Positions 1-8,586 of a DNA stretch of 23,474 nucleotides are shown here, one piece after another. The translations under genes and the position numbers were made by a program. The notes below the pieces were generated by a model that had not been told where the DNA came from, ran no database searches, and worked only from the letters and a program-made list of their open reading frames with translations. Location of the stretch: positions 1 to 23,474 of the forward strand of contig CAMYLL010000004.1 in NCBI GenBank assembly GCA_947259235.1, written 5' to 3'. Source of the DNA: an uncultured Pseudodesulfovibrio sp. (lineage in GTDB: Bacteria; Desulfobacterota; Desulfovibrionia; Desulfovibrionales; Desulfovibrionaceae). The number at the start of each line of letters is the position of its first letter. Position 1 is the stretch's first letter.

Positions 1-731
1 ACGGCCTGTGGGCTTTCTATCGGGCCAGTGAGGGCGGCCCGGGCCGGGATTTTCTCGACGGCGTTGCCCCGCTGATGGAGGGCGAGAACGCCCTCAAGCG
101 CGACCGCAACGTGGCCGTCAAGGTCATCAGGGAGCGTACCGCGGCCACCCGGCAGTTCTTTGACGACATCGCCCCGGACTGGGACCGGATGACCGCCGAT
201 GTGCTCGGCTCCCTGGACCTGGGCCGCGAGCTGCAGGCCCGGCTGCCCAAAAGCGCCTGCTCTGCCGACCTGGGCTGCGGCCCCGGAGACATGCTGGCCA
301 TCCTGGCCAAGACGTCCGACTCGGTCATCGGCGTGGACAACTCGCCGAGGATGCTTGAGCTGGCCGAGGAGCGGTTCTCCGGCGACGCCAGCATGAGCCT
401 GCGCATAGGCGAGCTGACCCATCTGCCCCTGCGCGACTGGGAGGCGGACTGTGCCGTCATGTCCCTGGTGCTGCACCATCTGCCCCGGCCCATCGACGCC
501 ATCCGCGAGGCCGGCCGCGTGCTCAAGATCGGCGGCCGCCTGCTCATCGCGGAGTTCGAGCGGCACGGCAACGAGCTGATGCGTACCGAGTACGGCGACC
601 GCAGGCTCGGCATCCCCAGCCAGAAGATGCTCGACTGGCTGGAGCAGGCCCGCTTCACCGCCGTGGGCGTCACCAAGTTCCCTGTCAACATGGGCCTCGT
701 CGTCGTTGTGTACGAGGCCGAGAAAAAATAG
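1..731 (+). CDS. sahR: SahR-like ArsR-family regulator fused to a SAM-dependent methyltransferase domain (5' partial)
   Basis: The reading frame is open from the window edge (first full codon at position 3) to TAG at 729-731, so the N-terminus is missing. The first visible residues, GLWAFYR, resemble the end of the ArsR winged-helix wing and dimer region; the HTH itself would lie upstream of the window. The rest is a class I methyltransferase fold: motif I DLGCGPGD near 265-290, [16 protein letters not shown] (acidic ribose-binding loop), then LHHLPRP and GGRLLIAEF strands. ArsR-methyltransferase fusions next to ahcY in Desulfovibrionales are known as SahR, a repressor responding to S-adenosylhomocysteine; the methyltransferase domain probably serves as the SAH/SAM sensor. 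ahcY begins 25 nt downstream, so the pair is likely co-transcribed. The domain could instead be an active methyltransferase. Confidence 0.75.
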   Translation, partial: GLWAFYRASEGGPGRDFLDGVAPLMEGENALKRDRNVAVKVIRERTAATRQFFDDIAPDWDRMTADVLGSLDLGRELQARLPKSACSADLGCGPGDMLAILAKTSDSVIGVDNSPRMLELAEERFSGDASMSLRIGELTHLPLRDWEADCAVMSLVLHHLPRPIDAIREAGRVLKIGGRLLIAEFERHGNELMRTEYGDRRLGIPSQKMLDWLEQARFTAVGVTKFPVNMGLVVVVYEAEKK

Positions 732-756
732 CAACCAACCTTATTTGGAGGAATCA

Positions 757-2187
757 ATGTCTCATACCGTCATGCCCGTCGATCCCGCCTGCGACCACAA
801 AGTCGCGGACATGTCCCTGGCCGAGTGGGGCCTCATGGAAATGCAGCTCTCCGAGCGCGAGATGCCGGGACTCATGTCCCTCATCGAGAAGTTCGGCAAG
901 GAGAAACCCCTCAAGGGATTCAAGGTCATGGGCTCCCTGCACATGACCATCCAGACCGCCATGCTCATCAAGTGCCTCTACGAGCTGGGCGCGGATATCC
1001 GCTGGGCGTCCTGCAACATCTTTTCCACCCAGGACCACGCCGCCGCAGCCATTGCCGAGTCCGGCATGGCCAAGGTCTTCGCCTGGAAGGGCGAGACCCT
1101 GGAAGACTACTGGTGGTGCACGGAGCAGGCCCTGACCTGGCCCGACGGCTCCGGCCCGGACCTCATCGTCGACGACGGCGGCGACGCCACCCTCATGATC
1201 CATCAGGGAGTCAAGGTCGAGGCCGACCCGAGCCTGTGCGACAAGGAATACGACGTCCACGAGTTCCAGATCGTTATGGACCGCCTGGCCGCAGGGCTGA
1301 AGACCGCCCCCGGCAAGTGGACCGCCTTTGCCAAGAAGATCCGCGGCGTGTCCGAGGAGACCACCACCGGCGTGCACCGTCTCTACGAGATGCAGCGCGC
1401 GGGCGAGCTGCTCTTCCCGGCCATCAACGTCAACGACTCGGTCACCAAGTCCAAGTTCGACAACCTCTACGGCTGCCGCGAGTCCCTGGCCGACGGCATC
1501 AAGCGCGCCACCGACGTCATGGTGGCCGGCAAGGTCGTGGTGGTCGTGGGCTACGGCGACGTGGGCAAGGGCTGCGCCCAGTCCATGCGCGGCTTCGGCG
1601 CCCGCGTTCTGATCACCGAGATCGACCCCATCTGCGCGCTCCAGGCCGCCATGGAGGGCTACGAAGTCCTGCCCATGGACGAGGCCGCCTCCAAGGGCGA
1701 CATCTTCGTCACCTGCACCGGCAACTACCACGTCATCACCGGCAAGCACATGGATGACATGAAGGACGAGGCGATCATCTGCAACATCGGTCACTTCGAC
1801 TCCGAGATCGAAATGGGCCATCTGGAGAAGAATCCCAAGGCGGTCAAGAAGACCGTCAAGCCCCAGGTCGACAAGTGGACCCTGCCTTCCGGCAAGTCCC
1901 TGATCGTGCTGGCCGAGGGCCGTCTGGTGAACCTGGGCTGCGCCACCGGCCACCCCAGCTTCGTCATGTCCAACTCCTTTACCAACCAGGTGCTGGCCCA
2001 GCTCGACCTGGCCAAGAACGACTACGATCCCAAGGTCATGATCCTGCCCAAGAAGCTGGACGAGGAAGTGGCCCGGCTGCACCTCGAACGCCTCGGCGTC
2101 CGGCTCGACACCCTGAGCAAGAAGCAGGCGGACTACCTCGGCGTGGACGTCGAAGGTCCCTTCAAGCCGGATCATTACAGGTACTAG
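757..2187 (+). CDS. ahcY: Adenosylhomocysteinase (S-adenosyl-L-homocysteine hydrolase)
   Basis: Cytoplasmic NAD-dependent enzyme that reversibly hydrolyses S-adenosylhomocysteine to adenosine and homocysteine, closing the activated methyl cycle. The 476-residue product fits the longer bacterial/plant type that carries an insert of about 40 residues. Visible signatures are the substrate/catalytic segment [16 protein letters not shown], the Rossmann motif GYGDVGKG in [15 protein letters not shown], the HFDSEIEM segment, and the canonical C-terminus [10 protein letters not shown], whose Lys and Tyr reach into the NAD site of the partner subunit. The frame extends upstream to 706, but ATG 757 is chosen because GGAGGA lies 4 nt before it and the family N-terminus starts there. 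It follows the SahR-like gene by 25 nt and is ended by the terminator at 2212-2240. Confidence 0.97.
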   Translation: MSHTVMPVDPACDHKVADMSLAEWGLMEMQLSEREMPGLMSLIEKFGKEKPLKGFKVMGSLHMTIQTAMLIKCLYELGADIRWASCNIFSTQDHAAAAIAESGMAKVFAWKGETLEDYWWCTEQALTWPDGSGPDLIVDDGGDATLMIHQGVKVEADPSLCDKEYDVHEFQIVMDRLAAGLKTAPGKWTAFAKKIRGVSEETTTGVHRLYEMQRAGELLFPAINVNDSVTKSKFDNLYGCRESLADGIKRATDVMVAGKVVVVVGYGDVGKGCAQSMRGFGARVLITEIDPICALQAAMEGYEVLPMDEAASKGDIFVTCTGNYHVITGKHMDDMKDEAIICNIGHFDSEIEMGHLEKNPKAVKKTVKPQVDKWTLPSGKSLIVLAEGRLVNLGCATGHPSFVMSNSFTNQVLAQLDLAKNDYDPKVMILPKKLDEEVARLHLERLGVRLDTLSKKQADYLGVDVEGPFKPDHYRY

Positions 2188-2211
2188 CATCCATCTGATA
2201 ATGCGTATGAT

Positions 2212-2240
2212 AAAGGGGAGCCTCGCGGCTCCCCTTTTCT
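2212..2240 (+). terminator. Rho-independent terminator of the sahR-ahcY unit
   Basis: A perfect 11-bp stem (2212-2222 with 2227-2237) with a TCGC tetraloop is followed by a T-rich stretch. It begins 24 nt after the ahcY stop codon. The left arm starts with AAA, so the hairpin could also stop transcription on the other strand, but no minus-strand gene ends here. Confidence 0.93.
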
Positions 2241-2299
2241 GTTCCCAGCCTGCGGCCCGGGCCACAATTTCAGGGAGGCGGACGGAGAGGAGGTGTGAT

Positions 2300-3280
2300 A
2301 TGACAAAATCCATGCACGCAGTACGAACTCTCCCTGCGGCCGTGATGCCGCTTCTGATCCTGCTCGCCGTCCTTGTCCTGGCGCCCGTCGCGTCCGCCCT
2401 GGATGTCACCGTCGAGGTCTCCAGCGTCAAGATGGACTTCGGCCTGCCCCATTCGCCGGACAACCTGATGGACAACGATCCGGCCACGGCCTGGGTGGGC
2501 GGCGGCGTGGGACCGGGCACGGGGCAGTGGATCGACCTGATCTTCGGCGTGCCCGTGCGCGTCGAGCGGCTGGGCCTGTTCAACGGGCATCAGGGCGAGG
2601 GGATGTTCCTCCAGTATCGGCGCATCCGCTCAGGCCGGGTGCTCTATCCCGACGGAACCGAGACCCGCTTCTGGCTGCGCGACGAGCCGGGGGAGCAGAT
2701 GGTGGAGTGCAGCGGCAGGCCCTACAAGTCACTGCGCATCGTGGTGGACGACGTCTTTCCCAAGGGCGACCTGACGGCCAAGGTCAAGCTCGCCGTGTCC
2801 GAGATCAAGCTCTATCTCTCGCTCATGGCAGCCCCGGGCGGCGAGCCGGAGATGGACGTTCCCGACCCGTCGCGGCTGGCGGCCCCGCCGCCCTCGGACC
2901 CGAACGCCAAGGTCCCGCCGGAGCTGGTTGCACTGCTCAGGGAGTTTTACGTCAGGCAGACCTCGCTTGCCGACGACTACGCCGAGCTCTTTGCCGAGGA
3001 CGTGCGCGACCGCAACGATTTTCGCTTCGAGATATTCAAGGAGACCCAGCGCCAGCGCGGCACATACCGCATCCTGCGCACGGCCGAGGTGGATACCGCA
3101 GGGCTGGGCTTCGAGATGGTTCGCAGGGAAGGAGGCTTTGCCGAGGTGCGCGTCTTCGGCGCGTATCGGGTCAAGGTCGCTGACCTGGACAGGAACCTTG
3201 ACGAAGACTCGGTCTTCGTGGTGGCCGAAGAGCCGGACGGCTGGAAGATCGTCGAGCTTGACGGTCAGGAAGAGTTTTAA
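2300..3280 (+). CDS. Exported protein with an F5/8-type (discoidin-like) glycan-binding domain and an NTF2-like C-terminal domain
   Basis: Function unknown. ATG 2300 is chosen because GAGGAGG precedes it; an in-frame ATG at 2201 would start inside the ahcY terminator region. The 326-residue product begins with a Sec signal peptide (hydrophobic run at about 12-30, likely cleavage after ASA). Residues about 35-175 read as a beta-sandwich of the discoidin/NADase-type glycan-binding class: a DNLMDNDPATAWVGG segment, QWIDLIF, VERLGLFNG, a YPDGTE strand and a final SEIKLYLS strand. A proline-rich linker (about 180-210) leads to a C-terminal region (about 210-326) with EFYVRQTSLADDYAELF and a closing DGWKIVELDG strand, like the SnoaL/NTF2 fold. 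It probably acts in the periplasm or at the surface. It stands alone between the ahcY terminator and the convergent moeA; no promoter was assigned. Confidence 0.75.
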   Translation: MTKSMHAVRTLPAAVMPLLILLAVLVLAPVASALDVTVEVSSVKMDFGLPHSPDNLMDNDPATAWVGGGVGPGTGQWIDLIFGVPVRVERLGLFNGHQGEGMFLQYRRIRSGRVLYPDGTETRFWLRDEPGEQMVECSGRPYKSLRIVVDDVFPKGDLTAKVKLAVSEIKLYLSLMAAPGGEPEMDVPDPSRLAAPPPSDPNAKVPPELVALLREFYVRQTSLADDYAELFAEDVRDRNDFRFEIFKETQRQRGTYRILRTAEVDTAGLGFEMVRREGGFAEVRVFGAYRVKVADLDRNLDEDSVFVVAEEPDGWKIVELDGQEEF

Positions 3281-3304
3281 TCGATCGCCAGTTATTCAGG
3301 CAAC

Positions 3305-4546
3305 CTACACAATCCAGACATCAATCACTCTGCCCTGGTCGAGTCCCTCGGAGTCGGCCGGTATGGCGGCCAGCCCATGGGACTGGACCATGGTCCGCAG
3401 CAAGCCTGACTTGCCGAGCACCGGGTGGGCCAGAGGGAGCGCGCCCGGGCGCGGTTCGAGCCTTATGCGGACGTAGTCCTCGCGGCCGGGCTTGGAGGCC
3501 ACGTTGCGGGCCAGCTCCGCCTGGACAACCGGGCGGCGGCCGGTTGCAAAGGCGCGCGGGTCGCCCTGTAGATGGCGCAGCAGCGGCAGAATCTGGACAT
3601 GCATGACCACCAGGGCCGAGGTCACCTGTCCGGGCAGCCCCAGTACGGCCTTGCCGGATGCCCGGCCAAGGATGGTGGGCTTGCCGGGGCTCAGGGCCAC
3701 GCCGTGGGCCAGCACTGTCGAGTCGCCCAGGGCGTCGAGGGCCTGGACCGTCAGGTCGCGCACGCCCACGGAGCTGCCGCCGGAGAGCAGGACCACGTCG
3801 TTTTCCGCCACGGCCAGGGCCAGGGCCTCGGTCAGGCTTTCCAGCTCGTCCCTGACCAGACCGTAGCGGGTGGGGATGCCGCCCGCCTGGGCCACCAGGG
3901 CGGCCACGGTGTGGCTGTTGACGTCGCGCACCTGTCCGGGGCGCGGGGTGTGCCGGATGCCCACCAGCTCGTCGCCGGTGGACAGGATGCCCACGCGGGG
4001 GTGTCTGGCCAGCGTCATCTCCTGAAACCCCAGGGCGGCGGCCAGGCCTATCTCCTGCGGGCGCATGACCGTTCCGGCGGCCAGGGCCACCTGCCCCTGC
4101 CGGGCGTCCTCGCCGCGCAGCATGACGTTCTCGCCCGGGGCCACGCTCTTGCGAATCTCTATGGTGGTTCCGTCCATCTCGCCGGTGTGCTCCACCATGA
4201 CCACCGCGTCGGCCCCCTCGGGCAGCACGCCGCCTGTTGCGATCCGGGCACATTCGCCGGGGTTGATCGGTGTGTCGGGGACCACGTCGATGGACAGGGT
4301 GGCGGTGCATTCGAGGTAGGCGGGGTTGGCCTCGCCCGCGCCAAAGCTGTCGCGGGCGTTGAGTGCAAAGCCGTCCATGCAGGAGCGGTCGAGCAGGGGC
4401 CAGTCGTGCGGGGCGGGCAGAGACTCGGCCAGCACGCGGCCTGCGGCTTCGGAAAGGCTGCACCGCTCGCCTTCAAGCGGCTGAAATTCCTTGAGCAGCG
4501 CCTCGAACTGGGGGCGGCTGATGATGGTGAAGAATCCGTGGCTCAT
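3305..4546 (-). CDS. moeA: Molybdopterin molybdenumtransferase MoeA
   Basis: Inserts molybdate (or tungstate) into adenylylated molybdopterin to give active molybdenum cofactor; cytoplasmic. The 413-residue product has the MoeA signatures in order: DRSCMDGFAL (family DxSxMDGYA), GECARIATGGVLPEGADAVV, the MoCF/MogA-like fold with GILSTGDEL, SGGSSVG and SPGKP, then GLPGQVTSALV and a C-terminal beta-barrel (domain IV) including REDYVRIRL. ATG 4546 is chosen over an upstream in-frame start at 4621 because GGGAG lies 9 nt before it and the extra 25 residues are not family-like. The usual GNP of GLPGNP is GQV here. Mo/W enzymes such as formate dehydrogenase are abundant in the suspected lineage. 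It converges on the exported protein gene with a 24-nt gap and no clear terminator between them. Confidence 0.95.
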   Translation of the reverse strand: MSHGFFTIISRPQFEALLKEFQPLEGERCSLSEAAGRVLAESLPAPHDWPLLDRSCMDGFALNARDSFGAGEANPAYLECTATLSIDVVPDTPINPGECARIATGGVLPEGADAVVMVEHTGEMDGTTIEIRKSVAPGENVMLRGEDARQGQVALAAGTVMRPQEIGLAAALGFQEMTLARHPRVGILSTGDELVGIRHTPRPGQVRDVNSHTVAALVAQAGGIPTRYGLVRDELESLTEALALAVAENDVVLLSGGSSVGVRDLTVQALDALGDSTVLAHGVALSPGKPTILGRASGKAVLGLPGQVTSALVVMHVQILPLLRHLQGDPRAFATGRRPVVQAELARNVASKPGREDYVRIRLEPRPGALPLAHPVLGKSGLLRTMVQSHGLAAIPADSEGLDQGRVIDVWIV

Positions 4547-4725
4547 GGTGGTCGGCTCCCTTGCTGCTGCATGTGGGTGGGCTGTGCCTGCCGCATCCGG
4601 GCGGGCTGGCGTGAACCTCAAATGCGAGGCTACAGGCGGGGGCGACGGGTGGCAAGGTGTCCGCTATTGCTGGCGGTCCTGCACCGCGAAGAGGACCGGC
4701 GCGGGATGCCTGCGGTCGTCTTGTG

Positions 4726-5127
4726 CTATGCGCCTGCCTTGGCGAACTGGCCTATCTGTCCGTCCTTGTCCATGATGTGTTCGACGATCCAGTCGCTGAC
4801 AAAGAGGGAGACGCCCTTGGGCGAGATGATCTCCCCGTTCTCGATGAGCCGCCACAGGGTGTTGACCCGCATCATGAGCAGAACGTGCTCGGCCGCGTGT
4901 TCCTCGGCCTTCGGGTAGCCTATCCTTCTCATGTACTCTTCCTCTTCCTTGAAGTGGTACTTGGTGTAGGACTTGAGGCGGTCGAAGATGTCCTTGAGGA
5001 CGGCCTCGCCCTCGCCCCGGGCGATGGCGGAGAGCAGGTCGTCGGCGATGGCGAAGAGCTGCTTGTGCTGTTCGTCGAGGATGGGAAGGCCGATGTTGAG
5101 AACGTCGGACCAGTCGGGAGTGGGCAT
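4726..5127 (-). CDS. Bacteriohemerythrin
   Basis: Single-domain, non-heme di-iron O2-binding protein of 133 residues, cytoplasmic, with no signal peptide. All ligands of the family are present at the expected spacing: His21 in DEQHK, His58 and Glu62 in the HxxxE of the second helix, His77 and His81 (HxxxH), and His117 with Asp122 (HxxxxD). The segment WSDVLNIGLPILDEQH is the usual N-terminus. In anaerobes and microaerophiles such proteins are thought to bind or deliver oxygen, or to limit oxygen damage. AGGAG lies 8 nt upstream of ATG 5127. The gene follows argB by 20 nt on the same strand, so it is probably co-transcribed with it although the two functions look unrelated. No clear terminator was seen in the roughly 180 nt between it and moeA. 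Confidence 0.95.
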   Translation of the reverse strand: MPTPDWSDVLNIGLPILDEQHKQLFAIADDLLSAIARGEGEAVLKDIFDRLKSYTKYHFKEEEEYMRRIGYPKAEEHAAEHVLLMMRVNTLWRLIENGEIISPKGVSLFVSDWIVEHIMDKDGQIGQFAKAGA

Positions 5128-5147
5128 GATGATGTCTCCTGGGGCGT

Positions 5148-6132
<985 letters not shown>

Positions 6133-6168
6133 CACGCGGGGTACAGGACGCATGCCGCCATACGCGCA

Positions 6169-6199
6169 GCGCCCGCGCGGAGCGATCCGGTGCGGGCGC
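6169..6199. other. GC-rich hairpin downstream of the small ORF
   Basis: An 8-bp perfect stem (6169-6176 with 6192-6199) encloses a 4-bp stem (6178-6181 with 6186-6189) capped on the plus strand by GCGA, a GNRA-type tetraloop. There is no T-run on either strand, so it is not a standard terminator. It sits about 30 nt after the small ORF stop and upstream of the argB promoter, and may stabilise a transcript 3' end. Confidence 0.4.
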
Positions 6200-6229
6200 A
6201 GAGCACGGCCTGGCGGAGTTCAGGCCGGG

Positions 6230-6373
6230 TCAGGCGAGAACCAGGCGGTAGAGCATCCTTTCATAGCAGTAGGAAACCGCCCGGGCAGGACAGTGGGAAA
6301 CCCCGAGGCCGCGCAGGCGGCAATAGACGTGCAGGGGGTTGAGCCGATGTTGCAGTTGTGATCTGAGAGACAT
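6230..6373 (-). CDS. Small basic protein of unknown function (47 aa)
   Basis: ATG 6373 is preceded by a strong purine-rich ribosome-binding site (AAGGAAGGTGG, 4 nt from the start codon). The 47-residue product is basic, aromatic and Cys-containing: it begins MSLRSQLQHRLNPLHVY, has Cys at residues 20, 29 and 37, and ends ERMLYRLVLA with no signal peptide. I do not recognise a characterised family. It is 83 nt downstream of the DUF1566 gene on the same strand and may be the last gene of that operon. The good ribosome-binding site and the arginine/aromatic pattern argue for a real gene; its small size and the absence of any checked homologue argue for caution. Confidence 0.5.
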   Translation of the reverse strand: MSLRSQLQHRLNPLHVYCRLRGLGVSHCPARAVSYCYERMLYRLVLA

Positions 6374-6456
6374 GCGCCACCTTCCTTGGTTGTCCTTCTT
6401 ATCGGCCGGTTTGCGGCGGAGGATTAGGAATGGAAGGAAAAAAAGCGCGGCAACGG

Positions 6457-7416
6457 TCAGCCCCCGGGTGAGGCCACTGCCCAGACATGAAAGCCACGGT
6501 CCGCCTTGTAGCCCACGCCAACGGCCCCTTTGTGGAGGTAGTAGCACATGGCCCAGTCATGCTCGAAGGCGCTGTTGGTGGACGACCAGTACGCCTCGCG
6601 CGGGTGGTCGAAGGGGTGGCCCTCGGGCAGGGCCGGAGTGTGGCGGGCCGCGTGGGTCAGGGATTCCAGCTCGCGGATGGTGGGCAGCCGCCAGGAGTCC
6701 ACGCCGTGCAAGCGCTCCCTGTTGAGCCGGGCCGCCGCCGCAAAGGCCTCCGCCCAGCCAACGGCCCCGGCGGCCACGTCGGCCGACCGGGTCCAGGTCA
6801 GCCCGGTCAGCGCGTCGAGCACTGCCTCGCCCTTGGCGACGAAGCGCGGCTCGGGCCAGGGCGCGTTGACCGCGTCCCCCGCGCCGGTGACGGGCAGGAC
6901 ATCGCTTGCGCCGCGCACGGGCCAGACCAGTTCAAAGCCCGTCTTGCTCCCCCAGAACATCCTGCCGCCGGAGAGCTGGACATGCCACGCCTGGGCCGGG
7001 TGCATGGCCGAGGGGGTGGATGTCCAGTACCAGCCGCTGAAGACGTTGGCAAAGGGATGGCCGTCCGGCAGGGCCGGGCCCACCCGGTCAAAGGAGATCA
7101 GGCTGAAGAGTTCGCGCCGGTCGGGCAGCCGCCAGTCGTCGTGCCCGGCCTGGGCGCGCCGGTTCATGTCGGCGACGAAGTCGAAGGCTTCCTGCCAGGT
7201 GACGGGGTAGCCCGGTGCGTTGGCGTCGCGCAGCCAGGTCAGGCCGGTGAGGCTGTCCTCAACCGTTTCGGCCGAGGCGAGAAATCGATTGTCGGGGAAT
7301 GGCTGGCCGAAGAATTGGGCATCCTGTCCGGTTCCCTGGCAGGGGATGGGCTGGCCCGACGCGTCGGCGCAAAAGGTCTGTCCGGTGGGGAGAGGAAGGC
7401 GGGGCATGGCCCCCAT
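6457..7416 (-). CDS. Protein with two DUF1566 (Lcl_C-type) domains
   Basis: Function unknown. The 319-residue product carries two copies of the DUF1566/Lcl C-terminal-like domain. Copy one (about 50-170) reads DSLTGLTWLRDAN, WQEAFDFVADMN, DDWRLPDRRELFSLI and YWTSTPS. Copy two (about 195-316) reads DALTGLTWTRSAD, WAEAFAAAARLNRE, DSWRLPTIRELESL and YWSSTNS. These domains are common in proteobacterial lipoproteins and C-type-lectin-like surface proteins, but no signal peptide is visible here, which is unusual. The N-terminal GQTFCADASGQPIPCQGTGQDA is typical of the family lead-in. The start at 7416 is 1 nt after the MFS stop codon, with AGGAG only 4 nt away; ATG 7407 is an alternative. Tight spacing implies translational coupling to the transporter gene. 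Confidence 0.85.
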   Translation of the reverse strand: MGAMPRLPLPTGQTFCADASGQPIPCQGTGQDAQFFGQPFPDNRFLASAETVEDSLTGLTWLRDANAPGYPVTWQEAFDFVADMNRRAQAGHDDWRLPDRRELFSLISFDRVGPALPDGHPFANVFSGWYWTSTPSAMHPAQAWHVQLSGGRMFWGSKTGFELVWPVRGASDVLPVTGAGDAVNAPWPEPRFVAKGEAVLDALTGLTWTRSADVAAGAVGWAEAFAAAARLNRERLHGVDSWRLPTIRELESLTHAARHTPALPEGHPFDHPREAYWSSTNSAFEHDWAMCYYLHKGAVGVGYKADRGFHVWAVASPGG

Positions 7417-7417
7417 G

Positions 7418-8575
7418 CTACTCCTGAACGAAGAAAATTGCCAGGATCAGGATCATGGCCGCGCAGACCAGGCCGCCCATGAACACGGCCTGCATGCCGT
7501 ACAGGGCATAGAGGCCGCCCATGAGCAGGGGGGCCAGGGTCTGGGCCAGCCGCAGGAGCAGGCCGTTGGCGGCCATGAACGCGCCGCGTTGCTCCATGGG
7601 GGCGATGGAGGCCAGCATGGTCATGACCGTGGGGATGTTCAGCCCCTGTCCCAGGCCGAAGAAAATAACCGGCGGCACGACGTGCCACAGGCCGGGGGCG
7701 TTGGGCATGAGGAGCATGGACAGGGCGTAGCAGACCGCCGAGGCCATGAGCAGGGCGCGCTGGCCGAAACGCTCCGTGAGCCGCCCCAGCTGGAACGAGG
7801 CCACGCCGGTGAAGCCCGACGCGAGCAGGAAGACCATACCGATGGACACGGGCGAGGCGTCGAACCTGTGGCTGAGCAGGATGGGCAGGTAGGTGATGAT
7901 CGGGCCGTACAGAACCATGAAGGTCATCAGGGTGGTGGCGAACAGGGCGAGCACCTGCCGCGTCTTCATCCTCGACCAGGCGCCGGTGAGATATTCCCTG
8001 AAGCTCCCGGACGATTTGGGCTCGGGCGCGTCGAGAAAGAGGATGACCATCAGCCCGAGGGGGATGGCCAGCAGGGGCAGAATGAAGGGGTACTCCCAGC
8101 CGAGCATGGCCAGCGCGCCGCCCAGGGCGGGGAAGCCCGCAGTGCCCATGGACAGCACCGAGGCGTTGTAGCCCATGGCCTGGCCGCGTTCCCGGCCGTT
8201 GTAGAGGTCGCCGATGATGGTTCCGTAGAGTACGCCAAGGGGCGCCGCGCCCATGCCCTGCACGAAGCGCAGGACAAGGAGCTGCTCGATGTTCTGGGCA
8301 AAGAAGCAGGCGAAGCCGACGATGCCGAAGAGAAACAGGGAGGGAACCAGAATGGCCTTGCGCCCCAGCCTGTCCGCCAGGATGCCTGTCAGCGGGGCAA
8401 AGAGCACCCCGGGCAGGGTGAAGACAGAGATGACCAGCCCGATGCGGGCCGGGGTGATGGACAGCTCCCTGATCATGCCGGGCAGGGCCGGGATGATGCT
8501 GGAAACCCCCAGGATGGCCATCAGCGTGACGCCAAAGACGAGCTGGAGGTTCTTATCTCGATAGATTCGGCGCAA
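7418..8575 (-). CDS. Major facilitator superfamily transporter
   Basis: Inner-membrane secondary transporter of 385 residues with about 12 hydrophobic helices. The MFS motif A is visible after helix 2 as GILADRLGRK, and RFVQGMGAAPLGVLYGTIIGDLY in helices 4-5 is the pattern of the drug/proton antiporter DHA1-like group. A charged central loop (about residues 182-205) separates the two six-helix halves. The substrate cannot be told from sequence; a multidrug or metabolite efflux role is the family-level guess. The start is TTG at 8575, chosen because AGGAA lies just upstream and the first residues lead directly into helix 1. It begins 11 nt after the proB stop codon and ends 1 nt before the DUF1566 start, so the three genes are almost certainly one transcript. 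Confidence 0.92.
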   Translation of the reverse strand: MRRIYRDKNLQLVFGVTLMAILGVSSIIPALPGMIRELSITPARIGLVISVFTLPGVLFAPLTGILADRLGRKAILVPSLFLFGIVGFACFFAQNIEQLLVLRFVQGMGAAPLGVLYGTIIGDLYNGRERGQAMGYNASVLSMGTAGFPALGGALAMLGWEYPFILPLLAIPLGLMVILFLDAPEPKSSGSFREYLTGAWSRMKTRQVLALFATTLMTFMVLYGPIITYLPILLSHRFDASPVSIGMVFLLASGFTGVASFQLGRLTERFGQRALLMASAVCYALSMLLMPNAPGLWHVVPPVIFFGLGQGLNIPTVMTMLASIAPMEQRGAFMAANGLLLRLAQTLAPLLMGGLYALYGMQAVFMGGLVCAAMILILAIFFVQE

Positions 8576-8586
8576 AACGTTCCTGG

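Noticed and set aside
732..756. SAH riboswitch upstream of ahcY
   Set aside because: The gap between the regulator and ahcY is only 25 nt, too short for the aptamer, and control by SahR is the more likely mechanism.
754..2583. 609-codon minus-strand open frame antisense to ahcY
   Set aside because: It lies opposite a certain gene (ahcY), has repetitive Gly/Val/His/Leu composition typical of GC-rich antisense frames, and matches no family.
4547..4725. Molybdenum cofactor riboswitch or terminator between the hemerythrin gene and moeA
   Set aside because: Only short GC stems such as GGTCCT/AGGACC without a T-run were found; nothing matches the cofactor riboswitch layout.
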